Shown: positions 7,926 through 17,274, numbered from the stretch's first letter. The stretch is DNA of 64,000 nt from Deltaproteobacteria bacterium (GCA_022710585.1 JAKLGV010000012.1:33063-97062); one strand, 5' to 3'. Translations and numbers: made by a program. Notes: generated from the letters alone by a model not told the origin.

Positions 7926-9791
7926 TCAGCTTTTTTCGCTGGCCTTCAAATCCGACAAAGGCGTGAAGGGAATGGTCAGTTCATAAATGCCCCGCGATAG
8001 AACGGTCTGCACGGGAAAAGGCGCTTTCTCAAAAACCTTCAGCATGGATTTGTTGGTGGCCAGGACATCGGCGGTGAACCCCTTAATGCCCTCCTCGCGC
8101 GCGGCGCGAATCAGCAGTTCAAAAAGATACGACGCAAGGCCCCTGTTCTGATAATCCTCATCCACAACAAACGCCACGTCGGCAAAGGCATCCTGTTTCA
8201 CCCGGGCGTAGCGAGCCTCGGCAATGATTTTCTCGGAACCGGCTATCTCGACGATCCCGACAATCGACATAACCCAGCGGTAATTCACGTTGACGTATTC
8301 CTGCATTTTTTTATGAGGCATCGCCTTGATGGACGTAAAGTATCGGGAATAGACCGCCTGATCGGAGAAGCGATAGAAAAGATCGCGCATTTTCTCTTCA
8401 TCGGACGGTTTGATGGGGCGGAAAAGAACCTTCAGGCCGCCTTTGAATTCATGCGTCCCGATTAATTTTGAGGGATAAAGATGGCCGGATTCCGGAAAAT
8501 AAATCTGATCGGCGTATAGCACTTTCGCTTCTTTGGCCTGCCGGACAAGCTTTTCCCGGTCATCCGGATGAGCGATATCGATCAGTTCCTGAGCGCGTTC
8601 GCGCATCGTCTTGCCCATCAGATACGCCACGCCGTATTCCGTGGCCACCAGATCCATAGATTCGCGGTTGGTAAACTGGAAAGGCATATTATCGACGGAC
8701 AGAACAATATTCGGCTGTCCTTTACGATTCCGGCTGGGCAGACCGAAAACCGTGCGCCCGTTTTTGGAAAGCTGAGCGCCGATGAACAGTTCCTGAACAT
8801 TGCCCGGACCGGCGGTGACATTCCCTTTGCCGGTATGGAGGGCCACGTTTCCGGTCAAATCCATTTTTCTGGCCGGCAGAATGGATATGGTCCGGTCATT
8901 GGCGCCGATCACTTTCGGATCGGTAATAACATCTTCCGGTTGAAATTCCACCAGCGGATTATTATCCAGCCAGCGCATCAATTCTTCAGAGCCCAGCAGA
9001 TAAGACGCGGAACATTTGCCGCGAAAAACTCCCTTATAACGGTTGGTGACCGCGCCGCTCTTGACAAGTTCCATAATGGAATCGGTGAAGAACGGAGAGT
9101 GAATGCCCAGATTCTTTTTGGCAGCCAGTTGAACGGCCAGCGCTTCATAAAGGGGGCCGATGCCGAAAGACAAACAGCTTCCGTCGTCAACAACCGCGGC
9201 GATATTGGCGGCTATTTTCAGAAAGACATCTTCCACCGGCCAGCGCGGAATATAGAGAGGACTTTCGGTTGATTCCACAAAATAATTGAATTCGTTCACA
9301 TGAATCAGTGTGTCGCCCATGATGCGGGGCGCTCTTGCATTAATTTCACCAACCACCAGTTGAGCGGTTTCCATCGCCTGCCGTTCCACATCGACGCCGA
9401 CCAGGCAGGCGTAGCCGTTTTCGTCCGGAGGAGAAATCTGAATGAAGGCCGCGTCAATATGAATGGCGCCGGATTTAAACAGAGCGGGTATTCTTGAAAA
9501 TCTGCTGGGAATAAGGTCAACCCGTCCTTCGCTTATGGCTTCGGAGGCAATCCAACCGGAAAAAAATGTTCTGAGACGAAATTTTCGCGAGTACCGCTCA
9601 TCAATCGGGATGGTGTCGCCGATACTTACCAGTTGAATCAGCTCGAGATCCTGCAGGTTCGGCTCTTCTGAAGCCATCAGATGCTTCACCAGCGTTCGCG
9701 GTTCCGCCATGCCCGTGCCCAGAAAAATAGCCATTCCCGGTTCAATATGAGAAAGAACTTCCGTGGGAGAAACGACTTTATCTTTCCACAT
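7926..9791 (-). CDS. Acetyl-CoA hydrolase/CoA-transferase family protein fused to GNAT domain
   Basis: A 621-residue two-domain protein. Residues ~1-430 are a family I CoA-transferase (4-hydroxybutyrate CoA-transferase/acetyl-CoA hydrolase type), with GIGPLYEAL, DPKVIGANDRTISIL and the EYGVAYLMGKT block. Residues ~455-621 are a GNAT acetyltransferase domain with NRGLASYLFELL as the acetyl-CoA loop. In the segment that normally reads H-S/T-E-M-x-S-D-G, this protein reads HSPFFTDSI: proline (P233) takes the place expected for the catalytic glutamate. It might therefore bind acyl-CoA for the GNAT domain, or for protein acylation, rather than transfer CoA through an enzyme thioester. Its promoter is a perfect consensus. 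A paralogue lies at 12936. Confidence 0.85.
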   Translation of the reverse strand: MWKDKVVSPTEVLSHIEPGMAIFLGTGMAEPRTLVKHLMASEEPNLQDLELIQLVSIGDTIPIDERYSRKFRLRTFFSGWIASEAISEGRVDLIPSRFSRIPALFKSGAIHIDAAFIQISPPDENGYACLVGVDVERQAMETAQLVVGEINARAPRIMGDTLIHVNEFNYFVESTESPLYIPRWPVEDVFLKIAANIAAVVDDGSCLSFGIGPLYEALAVQLAAKKNLGIHSPFFTDSIMELVKSGAVTNRYKGVFRGKCSASYLLGSEELMRWLDNNPLVEFQPEDVITDPKVIGANDRTISILPARKMDLTGNVALHTGKGNVTAGPGNVQELFIGAQLSKNGRTVFGLPSRNRKGQPNIVLSVDNMPFQFTNRESMDLVATEYGVAYLMGKTMRERAQELIDIAHPDDREKLVRQAKEAKVLYADQIYFPESGHLYPSKLIGTHEFKGGLKVLFRPIKPSDEEKMRDLFYRFSDQAVYSRYFTSIKAMPHKKMQEYVNVNYRWVMSIVGIVEIAGSEKIIAEARYARVKQDAFADVAFVVDEDYQNRGLASYLFELLIRAAREEGIKGFTADVLATNKSMLKVFEKAPFPVQTVLSRGIYELTIPFTPLSDLKASEKS

Positions 9792-9906
9792 AAATGATCA
9801 TCCTTGGTGTTGTCCGGTTGTATTTTTTACGCCGCCAATGCTTCCGCGACAGAAAGATCGCTCAGGCAACGCATTGGTCTCAAAACAGACACGTTTTTCG
9901 GGAATG

Positions 9907-9935
9907 ATTATATGAAGACGGATTCTGTGTGTCAA
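9907..9935 (-). promoter_or_regulatory. Perfect-consensus sigma70 promoter for the CoA-transferase/GNAT gene
   Basis: On the minus strand TTGACA (9935-9930), exactly 17 bases, then TATAAT (9912-9907). Both hexamers match the consensus completely. Transcription would begin about 110 bases before the start codon at 9791. Confidence 0.85.
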
Positions 9936-10059
9936 GCAAATTAAGATTTACAAAATTCCTGTTTTCCCTTTTCATCCGGGATAAAAAAATATATAAGCGT
10001 AGCCTCAAATATATCAGGAGATTTCTGCCATTCACTTTTTATTTCATTATGCACGTCGG

Positions 10060-10863
10060 ATGACATTCTTCTTATTATGCCTGTTGGCTATCATGTCGCC
10101 AAACGCCTTTGCCGTAAACTTTTACGACGGCGCGCGAGCCAGACAGGGAACATATTTTCTTACCTACACGTCCCTTTATTCCGCTGATGAAACCACCAAT
10201 GAGCACGGAAACACCGGCAAGAAAGACTTTGGCCTGCAAAGCGCTCAGGAGCTGCTGCGCCTTTGCTATTATTCGCCTGATTTTGTCGCCACAGCGCTGG
10301 TCCCCTGGGGATATACGGACATTGAATCGCTGGATCAGAGCTCTTCAGGACCGGGCGATATCAATCTTGGCGTCGGCTATTTTCTGCCGGTCCAGCAGGT
10401 GGATATTCTGCCGATGCTCTTCGTCGAATTTCCGACCGGCGAATATGAGGCTTCAAAGGCCGTAAATATCGGCTCGAATCAATACGACATCAAGCCCGTC
10501 ATTTTTTTTCATAAAACACTGGGCGATTTCAGCATCGATGCCGCCGCGAAATATTTTTTCCGCTTAAAAAATGAGGAGACGGATGTGCGGCCGGGAGATG
10601 AGCTATATCTCCAGTGTCTTTTAGGCTACAACCTGACCGACCAATTCAAATTGGGCCCCTCGATCAACTGGATGATCAGCCGGGATAAGGAGCAAAACGG
10701 AACAACGGTCGATCACAGCGCGCGGGAAACGCTTTCCGCGGGGGCCGATTTTTATTTCCGCTTTTCATGGCTGAGTGTCACGTTCACCTATCTTTATGAT
10801 GTGTATAGCGAAAATTCTCCACAAGGACACTTTTTCCAGCTTAAAACCGTTTACCGTTTTTAA
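10060..10863 (+). CDS. Outer-membrane transporter-like beta-barrel (MetA-pathway phenol-degradation family)
   Basis: A 267-residue or slightly longer protein with a signal peptide ending AFA and a mature part of alternating strands, ending in aromatic Phe (LKTVYRF), typical of an outer-membrane barrel. GPGDINLGVGYFLP and FPTGEYE are like proteins annotated as putative MetA-pathway phenol-degradation transporters. From ATG 10060 the signal peptide lacks a charged head and there is no ribosome binding site. AGGAG at 10016-10020 points instead to an in-frame ATT at 10030, which would add HFLFHYARR. The substrate is unknown. Confidence 0.75.
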   Translation: MTFFLLCLLAIMSPNAFAVNFYDGARARQGTYFLTYTSLYSADETTNEHGNTGKKDFGLQSAQELLRLCYYSPDFVATALVPWGYTDIESLDQSSSGPGDINLGVGYFLPVQQVDILPMLFVEFPTGEYEASKAVNIGSNQYDIKPVIFFHKTLGDFSIDAAAKYFFRLKNEETDVRPGDELYLQCLLGYNLTDQFKLGPSINWMISRDKEQNGTTVDHSARETLSAGADFYFRFSWLSVTFTYLYDVYSENSPQGHFFQLKTVYRF

Positions 10864-10912
10864 TGATCTCTCTTTTGTTAGAGAAAAATAATGTGATTCA
10901 TTGTTATTTTCT

Positions 10913-10942
10913 TTGACATCAAAGGCTTTTTCCATATATATT
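10913..10942 (+). promoter_or_regulatory. Candidate sigma70 promoter of the acyl-CoA synthetase
   Basis: TTGACA at 10913-10918, then TATATT at 10937-10942 (18-bp spacer), or TATATA at 10935-10940 with a 16-bp spacer. It lies about 50 bases before the start codon at 10995. Confidence 0.65.
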
Positions 10943-10994
10943 CTGAGCCACACAAATAAACTGAATACAAACAAATATATTTGGGGGTGTTACT

Positions 10995-12806
10995 ATGGCG
11001 CAATTTCAAGAAACGTCGATGGGGGCAATCTTTCAAAACAGGGTTCAGCAACAAGGGGACAAGACACTCGTCATCTACAAGAGCAAAGCCGGGAAATGGG
11101 AAGAGATTTCCTGGAATAAAATCAACGAAATGGTCCGGGAGTTGGGCATGTTCCTCATCAAGCGAGGTGTTCAACCGGGCGATAAAGTGGCTCTCTTTTC
11201 GCCGAATCGATATGAATGGTGGGTGGCTGATCTGGCCATCATTTCGGTGGGTGCGGTCAATGTTCCCATCTACGCCACCAATTCCGCTGAGGAATCCCGC
11301 TACATCATCGATAATTCCGAATCAAAAATGTGCTTTGTCGGCACCAAAGATCACATGGCGAAGATTCTCAAAGTCAAGGAAAAGTTTCCCAGTTTGGGCG
11401 AAATCATTATCTTCGATGAACTTGAGCAGCCCCCTGCGGGTGTCATAACGCTTGCCGAAGCGATGAAAGAGGGCAGGACCGCCACCAATCAAGAAGAGTT
11501 CGACAAGCGGTTGAAACCCATCAGCATGGAAGACGTGGCAACGATTATCTACACGTCCGGCACGACCGGTAATCCCAAGGGCGTTATGCTGACACACAAA
11601 AATTTTGTTTCCAACGTCAATCAGGTTAATGCGGTCGATCCGGAATTCCTCGCTGACGATCACACCTTCCTGTCCTTCCTGCCGCTGGCTCATTCCCTGG
11701 AGAGAACGGTGGGATATTATGCCGCCATCTTCCTCGGCAAGAAGGTTGCTTTTGCCGAAAGCACGGAAAAGCTCCTGGAAAATTTTCAGGAAATTCGACC
11801 GACTATTCTCGTCAGTGTGCCCCGTATCTATGAAAAGGTGCACGCGGGCATTCTGGCCAAGGTGGCGACGGCTCCTCCCGTCAAAAAAGCTCTTTTCAAC
11901 TGGGCAATGGGCCTGGCCAAGAAGAACCTGCCGTATATCTGCAACAACGAATCGAGGACCGGCTTGTTTGCCTTTCAGTACAATCTGGCCGATAAACTTA
12001 TCTTTAGTAAACTCAAAGTAGCGCTGGGCATGGATAAACTCAAGGGCGCTGTGTCCGGTGGCGGGCCGCTTTCCGTATCCGACGCGGAGTTCTTCCTGGG
12101 GATGGGCATCATCATCACGGAAGGCTACGGCCTTACGGAAACAACACCGGTCACCAACTCCAACAAACCCAAGAAAATCAAGCCCGGAACCGTCGGCCCG
12201 GCCGTCAAAGACACCATCATTAAAATCGGTGAAGGCGGCGAGATCCTCATTAAAGGGCCGCAGGTTATGAAGGGCTATTATAAAAACGAAGAAGCCACCA
12301 AAGAAGTTTTTACGCCGGATGGCTTTTTCCGCACCGGTGATGTCGGTGAATTTGACAGCGACGGATACATGAAGATTACTGGCCGCATCAAGGATATTAT
12401 CGTGACATCCGGCGGCAAGAACATCTCGCCCCAGAATATCGAAAACACGCTCATCACGTCATCCTACATCGAACAGGTGGCAGTCATCGGCGACAATCGG
12501 AAATATCTCTCCGCCCTGATCGTGCCGGCGTTCGCGACGCTGGAAAGCTGGGCGAAAGACAAAGGAATTGCGTTCTCCAATCGCCAGGACCTGACCAAGA
12601 ATCCCGAAGTCATTAAACTCTTCGAGCATGAGATTGCGGAATATATGAAAGATTATGCGCGCGTGGAACAAATCAGAAAGTTTATTCTGATGGAGAAGGA
12701 ATGGTCACAGGATACCGGTGAACTGACCCCCACCATGAAACTGAAGAGGTCCATCATCCGCAAGAAATACGAGAAAGAAATCGAATCGATGTATCCGCCG
12801 GAATAA
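10995..12806 (+). CDS. Long-chain acyl-CoA synthetase (AMP-forming)
   Basis: A 603-residue ANL-superfamily enzyme that activates fatty acids to acyl-CoA through an acyl-adenylate. The P-loop-like A3 motif YTSGTTGNPKGVMLTH (about residues 190-205), the A5 motif GYGLTETTPVT, the A7 region TGDVGEFDSDGY and the hinge TGRIKDIIVTSGGKNISP are all intact. The C-terminal ELTPTMKLKR carries the usual catalytic lysine. The length and the internal insert match eukaryote-like long-chain (FAA/FadD15-type) synthetases of deltaproteobacteria. GGGGGTG precedes the start. It has its own promoter and terminator, so it is monocistronic, flanked by two CoA-transferase/GNAT genes. Confidence 0.93.
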   Translation: MAQFQETSMGAIFQNRVQQQGDKTLVIYKSKAGKWEEISWNKINEMVRELGMFLIKRGVQPGDKVALFSPNRYEWWVADLAIISVGAVNVPIYATNSAEESRYIIDNSESKMCFVGTKDHMAKILKVKEKFPSLGEIIIFDELEQPPAGVITLAEAMKEGRTATNQEEFDKRLKPISMEDVATIIYTSGTTGNPKGVMLTHKNFVSNVNQVNAVDPEFLADDHTFLSFLPLAHSLERTVGYYAAIFLGKKVAFAESTEKLLENFQEIRPTILVSVPRIYEKVHAGILAKVATAPPVKKALFNWAMGLAKKNLPYICNNESRTGLFAFQYNLADKLIFSKLKVALGMDKLKGAVSGGGPLSVSDAEFFLGMGIIITEGYGLTETTPVTNSNKPKKIKPGTVGPAVKDTIIKIGEGGEILIKGPQVMKGYYKNEEATKEVFTPDGFFRTGDVGEFDSDGYMKITGRIKDIIVTSGGKNISPQNIENTLITSSYIEQVAVIGDNRKYLSALIVPAFATLESWAKDKGIAFSNRQDLTKNPEVIKLFEHEIAEYMKDYARVEQIRKFILMEKEWSQDTGELTPTMKLKRSIIRKKYEKEIESMYPPE

Positions 12807-12832
12807 GAAAGTCAAGTGTCGCCTGGAAAGCA

Positions 12833-12872
12833 AGAGGCCGTCTGCACGCGACATTGCAGGCGGCCTCTTTTT
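12833..12872 (+). terminator. Rho-independent terminator of the acyl-CoA synthetase
   Basis: AGAGGCCGTCTGCA pairs with TGCAGGCGGCCTCT (14 bp, one G-T pair) around an 8-base loop and runs into TTTTTAT. Confidence 0.9.
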
Positions 12873-12935
12873 ATGGATCTGATATCCGGCTTTATGACGG
12901 ACCTTCAAAATAAGCGAATGGACGTTGTCTGATGA

Positions 12936-14813
12936 TTATTTCTCCGGCGGGCTCAGTTGAAAGATGAACTCCACTTCCTCATCGCTTTCAGCAATCTCCG
13001 GTTTGACCTGCGACGATTCAAAAACGCGCGCCATCGCTCTGTTCTGGGGCATCATCATGGCATAAAATGTCTTGATTCCCCGCTCACGAGCGATATTGAT
13101 TAAATAATTGAACATAAATGTCGCGATGCCCATCCCCTGGAATTCTTCATCCACAATAAAGGCTACTTCATACTGATCCCGCTCGTCATCCAGGGCGTAC
13201 CGGGCTTCTGCAATGATCCTTTCGCCGCCTTTGTGTTGAATCGTGCCGACAATCGATAAAACCGCATGATAATCGATCTGAACATACGGCTGCATCGTGG
13301 CGTGGGGCATAATGCGAACCGGCGTCAGGTAGCGCATATACTTCGATTCATCCGAAAAACCGTAGAAAAGGCGGCGCATCATATCTTCGTCGGACGGTTT
13401 AATGGGCCTGAACTTCACTTCCTGATTGTTGGCAAAGGTCTTCACCGTCTCCAGAGCAAAGGGGTAATCGGTCGCGAATTCCGTGACATAGACCTGGTCT
13501 TTGTAAATCAAGTCCATTGCTTTAGCCTGCTTAATCAGGTCGTCCCGGTGATCAGGATGGGCAATGTCCACCATGGCGAGCACCCTTTCCCGAATCGATT
13601 TTCCGGCCAGATTGGCCACACCATATTCCGTTACAACGTAACGGGTTGTGCCCAGAGTCGAGCGCATTTGCTCACTGTTTTTATGCGCGATAACGATGTT
13701 GCTTTTGCCTTCCCTGTTCAGCGACCGGACGGTGACAATGGATTTTCCGTTTCGCGACATGGTGGAGGCGATGGCAAAATTCAGTTTGCCTTCAAAGCCG
13801 GGCAGGAAATAATCACTCGGGTTTAATATAACGGCATTGCCCGTGATGTCGACGCTTTGCGCGTTGATGACACTCACCAGGCGGGGAATCTTCGGCAGAG
13901 CGGCCTGGTAGCTGGCGCGCAGCAGAGGGATGAACGAAAAAAAAGGGTTCTTGTCAACGTAATCGTAAAGTTTTTTGGAACCGAAACAGGAGTTCGCCAC
14001 AATAATGCCCTGATGATCGATGCCGCGATCCAGAGCCAGCGCGCCGGATCCAATGAGATCGATAATCCAATCCGATATGGCATAGGAACAGATCCGCAGA
14101 TTTTTCTTGCTTCTTAAATGCCGGGCAATGGCGTTGAAAACGCTTCCGAAATGGAGAGCAACGGTTGACCCATCGTCAATGATGTTGCTGACATGCCAGC
14201 CGATGCGGTCGGTCATTTCATCCGGGGGAGAGGTCTGCAATTCCAGCAGAGGCAGGTCGCTTTCGATATATCCGTCAAACTGATTCAGATGAACGGACGT
14301 TGCTCCATGGGTAATGGGTACATGGGGATTAATTTCTGCAATCGCTATGGGCGCATTTTTAATGACCAGATCAGCAACATCGGATACCACGCCCAGGCTC
14401 ACGAAGCCTTTGCTGTCCGGCGGCGACGTCTGGACGATCGCCATATTGACATCCAGAGCATCGGAATGAAAAAGATACGGTATTTCCGCCAGGTTGGATG
14501 GAATAAAATCCATCCAGAAAGGCAGAGCCGCTTTGCCGGTCTGAATCCCCTGAACGATAGCTTCGCCGACACTGAAAGTTTTCCAGCGATATTTGTGGGG
14601 TTGCCTGTCTTTCGGCAACACTCGCATTTCCGGCAGGACCAGCTGGATGATCCACAGATCGATCAGATTCGGATGTGTCGACTCCATAATCATGGAGATC
14701 GTTTTCATGGGCGTTGCCGGCCCGCTGGAAATAAAAATGCGGTTTCCGGGACGGATATGACTGCAAAGAGATTCGAATGATATTTTCTCGCAATGTTTGT
14801 GCCCTGTCTCCAT
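12936..14813 (-). CDS. Second CoA-transferase family/GNAT fusion protein
   Basis: A 625-residue paralogue of the 7926-9791 product with the same order of domains: CoA-transferase/hydrolase (residues ~1-435, with TEYGVANLAGKS) and GNAT (about 460-625, with FQGMGIATFMFNYL as the acetyl-CoA loop). At the site aligning to the family's catalytic glutamate (H-S/T-E-M..SDG) it reads ICSYAISDW, with tyrosine Y244. The two paralogues therefore lost the residue in different ways (Pro and Tyr). They have diverged widely, so the duplication is old. A regulatory or protein-acylating role sensitive to acyl-CoA is a plausible inference; classical CoA transfer is doubtful. Confidence 0.83.
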   Translation of the reverse strand: METGHKHCEKISFESLCSHIRPGNRIFISSGPATPMKTISMIMESTHPNLIDLWIIQLVLPEMRVLPKDRQPHKYRWKTFSVGEAIVQGIQTGKAALPFWMDFIPSNLAEIPYLFHSDALDVNMAIVQTSPPDSKGFVSLGVVSDVADLVIKNAPIAIAEINPHVPITHGATSVHLNQFDGYIESDLPLLELQTSPPDEMTDRIGWHVSNIIDDGSTVALHFGSVFNAIARHLRSKKNLRICSYAISDWIIDLIGSGALALDRGIDHQGIIVANSCFGSKKLYDYVDKNPFFSFIPLLRASYQAALPKIPRLVSVINAQSVDITGNAVILNPSDYFLPGFEGKLNFAIASTMSRNGKSIVTVRSLNREGKSNIVIAHKNSEQMRSTLGTTRYVVTEYGVANLAGKSIRERVLAMVDIAHPDHRDDLIKQAKAMDLIYKDQVYVTEFATDYPFALETVKTFANNQEVKFRPIKPSDEDMMRRLFYGFSDESKYMRYLTPVRIMPHATMQPYVQIDYHAVLSIVGTIQHKGGERIIAEARYALDDERDQYEVAFIVDEEFQGMGIATFMFNYLINIARERGIKTFYAMMMPQNRAMARVFESSQVKPEIAESDEEVEFIFQLSPPEK

Positions 14814-14871
14814 CGTCGAATTGTCCTCCTTTTTACCGTGATTGCGGCTGTGTCACGATTAAGAGATCATT

Positions 14872-15966
14872 CTACATATATTTCAAAGGGTATTTTTTGC
14901 TGTAGCCAACCAGCTCCACATAACCTTTTCCCCGGACCGGAAGATCATTATAGGTTCCTTCAATAATCACGCTTCCTTCCCAATAAGGCATCGGCTGTAA
15001 ATTCACTTCCTGTTTGGCGAGCATCGGACTGACATGAAGTTTTAAATTCAGCGATTTAACATGGACATCCCATGAGGAGGGATAATTCGAATCCGTCTGT
15101 CGGCTGTGCCAATAGGATAAGGGCTTCACATCAATTTCATCTTTGGTCAGCCATCTTGTCTGACCGTCGGGCGACACGAAGGTCGCACCGCCTGCGTCAA
15201 TGATGGCATCTCTGTCGTTTCGGATCAGATAGATCATCAGTTCGCAATGATTGTCCAGCTGGATGCTGAACCAGTCCCAGCCGGACTGGGGGTAGACAAG
15301 CTTCATGGTACCATACTCGTGATCCATCCACGACATGCCGGTAACTTGAATGGGCCGGCCATCCACCGTCATCGTTCCCGATGTTTTCATCTTTGTGAAG
15401 GAGTAATAATAGTTGGCATGTTCCTTCCCCTTCCGCACAATGCCGTTTTCGCCATGAAGAGCGGCCGGTTTGAGCGCCTCCAACTCCAGATCAATCTTGT
15501 AACCTTTCATGACGGCGGACAGAAGATGTTTCCCCTTTTCTTCACGCGCGGTCCAGTTATCAATCTTGACATCGTATTTCTGATCATCCGCTTTTGAGTC
15601 GGTCAGCAAATTACTGATCTCTGCCGTCTGGAATTTTTTGTTCTGCAGATCGGTCACGGCAAAGTGTCCCAGCATTCCGACATCTTTAAACCAGTGGGCG
15701 GGAACCGGAATAAACAGTCCGGGCAGTTTATCTTCGTTGGTAATTCTTTTGAAGAATGTCAACTCGTATCCGAACTCCCGTCCGTCTTCCGCGTTTAAAT
15801 GGCCGGTATAATACCACCATTCACTCTGCGCCCAGTTATGAGCGGCTTCGTCAGACGCTATCTGAAGCGGTTTATCAGGCAAAGCATGATTGATGGTGTA
15901 AACGGGAGCACAGGCCAGGATCAGAAAAGAAAAACAAATTGCGGACAGAATCTTTATTTTTTTCAT
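14872..15966 (-). CDS. AttH/CrtC-like lipoprotein (lipocalin-like predicted hydrolase family)
   Basis: A 364-residue lipoprotein. The signal ends with the lipobox LILAC-AP, so Cys19 is acylated and the protein is held in the outer membrane or periplasm. The mature part has SEWWYYTGHL and GREFGYELTFFKR near the start and MSWMDHEYGTM in the middle, hallmarks of the carotenoid 1,2-hydratase (CrtC)/AttH double-lipocalin family. No carotenoid genes are nearby, so carotenoid hydration is not implied; the substrate is probably a lipid. It is transcribed away from the methyltransferase gene at 16259, with which it shares a 290-bp intergenic region. Confidence 0.85.
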   Translation of the reverse strand: MKKIKILSAICFSFLILACAPVYTINHALPDKPLQIASDEAAHNWAQSEWWYYTGHLNAEDGREFGYELTFFKRITNEDKLPGLFIPVPAHWFKDVGMLGHFAVTDLQNKKFQTAEISNLLTDSKADDQKYDVKIDNWTAREEKGKHLLSAVMKGYKIDLELEALKPAALHGENGIVRKGKEHANYYYSFTKMKTSGTMTVDGRPIQVTGMSWMDHEYGTMKLVYPQSGWDWFSIQLDNHCELMIYLIRNDRDAIIDAGGATFVSPDGQTRWLTKDEIDVKPLSYWHSRQTDSNYPSSWDVHVKSLNLKLHVSPMLAKQEVNLQPMPYWEGSVIIEGTYNDLPVRGKGYVELVGYSKKYPLKYM

Positions 15967-16022
15967 CGGTTCCCTCCATAAATAATTTAAAAATCAAAAC
16001 AAATGCGACAAAGGACAAAATC

Positions 16023-16048
16023 CTTGAATCTGGCTTTTCAGATTCAAG
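16023..16048. repeat. Perfect 10-bp inverted repeat in a divergent intergenic region
   Basis: CTTGAATCTG, six bases, then CAGATTCAAG. It lies between the divergent lipoprotein (-) and methyltransferase (+) genes, just upstream of a plus-strand promoter at 16072. It could be an operator or a small hairpin. Confidence 0.6.
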
Positions 16049-16071
16049 ACTTTTATCACCCAATATTGCGC

Positions 16072-16100
16072 TTGACATAAAATGATTGGTTTCTTATAGT
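16072..16100 (+). promoter_or_regulatory. Sigma70 promoter upstream of the methyltransferase gene
   Basis: TTGACA at 16072-16077, a 17-bp spacer, TATAGT at 16095-16100. The predicted leader to the start codon at 16259 is about 150 bases; nothing clear was recognised in it. Confidence 0.7.
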
Positions 16101-16258
16101 AACTAAACAAAAAAAATCACATAAAAGCAATATAAAAAAGATAACTTTCCCAATTCCTGATGGAATGTAAAAGACGCGTTTTGAATGTTCCCGAATAATT
16201 CGTCTTTCTGATAATTGGCAACCATGAACATTTTGTCCTGGCGCACTAATGTGAAAGT

Positions 16259-17224
16259 ATGATTAATAAAAATTCTGTTAATGTCGAAATCGCTGCAAAG
16301 CCTCTTCCATCAAAGATAGAAACTATTCCTCAACCCCACCTTCCGGTCCGCCATGATAAATATGAATATTTCCCCTGGCCCTATTACATGTCTCTGCCGT
16401 TTATGTGGCTGATTACCGGCTATGTCGCGCTGAAAAAAAATTTTTATAGAATTTTAGGTCTCGGTCAGCCGGAAATCAATACATTTCTATTCGACGGCTT
16501 GGGCAAAGAATGCCGAAAAGTAAAGGATTACGCGACAACTTTCAGAGCGATGAATATTGTTTACAATCATCCCTTCCCTCAAAAATGGACTCTCGGCGGC
16601 ATTGTGGATGAGTTTTACTGGTTTGGCTTGAACTGTCAGGCTCTGCGCAACCGACTGAAACTGGTCAAAGACGAATTAAGAAAGGCCGTCGCCGGAGTCG
16701 ATCATGGCGGCGAAATCAGAATCATGTCGCTGGCCTGCGGTTCTGCGGACTCGGTGATTGAGATCATAGCCGAAGCCAAAGCCATGAATAAAATGATCAA
16801 AGCGATCTTTGTGGATATCGATGGCGATGCGCTGGAAAGGGCAAGAGCCATCGCCAGACATTATGGCGTTGAAGACCAGATTCAAATGCACAAAGGACAC
16901 ATCTATGACGCCATTGAATCGTCTTATGCGTTCAGACCCCAAATTGTCGAGATGATGGGCTTTCTGGATTATATCGAACGGAAAGACGCGATCTACTGGG
17001 TCAGTAAAATAAGAGATATTCTAGAGCCTGACGGTTTTTTAATCACGTGCAATATTGCCCCGAACATCGAGCAGCATTTCTTAAAATGGGTCATTAATTG
17101 GCCGATGGTTTATCGGTCACCAAAAGACTTTGATGACGTGGCCACGCAATCCGGTTTCACCGATTTCCGCCTGATTTACGAACCGTTAAAAATTCACGGC
17201 CTGCTGGTTGCCAGGAAAAGCTAA
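16259..17224 (+). CDS. Class I SAM-dependent methyltransferase
   Basis: A 321-residue protein. The central part has a Rossmann-type SAM site: IRIMSLACGSADSV (motif I, about residues 154-167), AIFVDIDGDALERAR (the acidic strand end) and a post-motif YDAIES..FRPQIVEMMGFLDYI. The N-terminal ~140 residues include an amphipathic or hydrophobic stretch (YYMSLPFMWLITGYVAL) that may touch the membrane. FLITCNIAPN and HGLLVARK close the fold. The substrate is unknown. It is a single gene, bounded by its own promoter and a bidirectional terminator. Confidence 0.8.
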   Translation: MINKNSVNVEIAAKPLPSKIETIPQPHLPVRHDKYEYFPWPYYMSLPFMWLITGYVALKKNFYRILGLGQPEINTFLFDGLGKECRKVKDYATTFRAMNIVYNHPFPQKWTLGGIVDEFYWFGLNCQALRNRLKLVKDELRKAVAGVDHGGEIRIMSLACGSADSVIEIIAEAKAMNKMIKAIFVDIDGDALERARAIARHYGVEDQIQMHKGHIYDAIESSYAFRPQIVEMMGFLDYIERKDAIYWVSKIRDILEPDGFLITCNIAPNIEQHFLKWVINWPMVYRSPKDFDDVATQSGFTDFRLIYEPLKIHGLLVARKS

Positions 17225-17241
17225 AATCCGGCTATATATGA

Positions 17242-17274
17242 AAAGCCCTTCAGCGATATTTCCTGAAGGGCTTT
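17242..17274. terminator. Bidirectional hairpin terminator
   Basis: AAGCCCTTCAG pairs with CTGAAGGGCTT (11 bp). It lies between the convergent methyltransferase (+) and DUF2207 (-) genes. On the minus strand it runs into TTTTC; on the plus strand the T tract is short. Confidence 0.7.
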
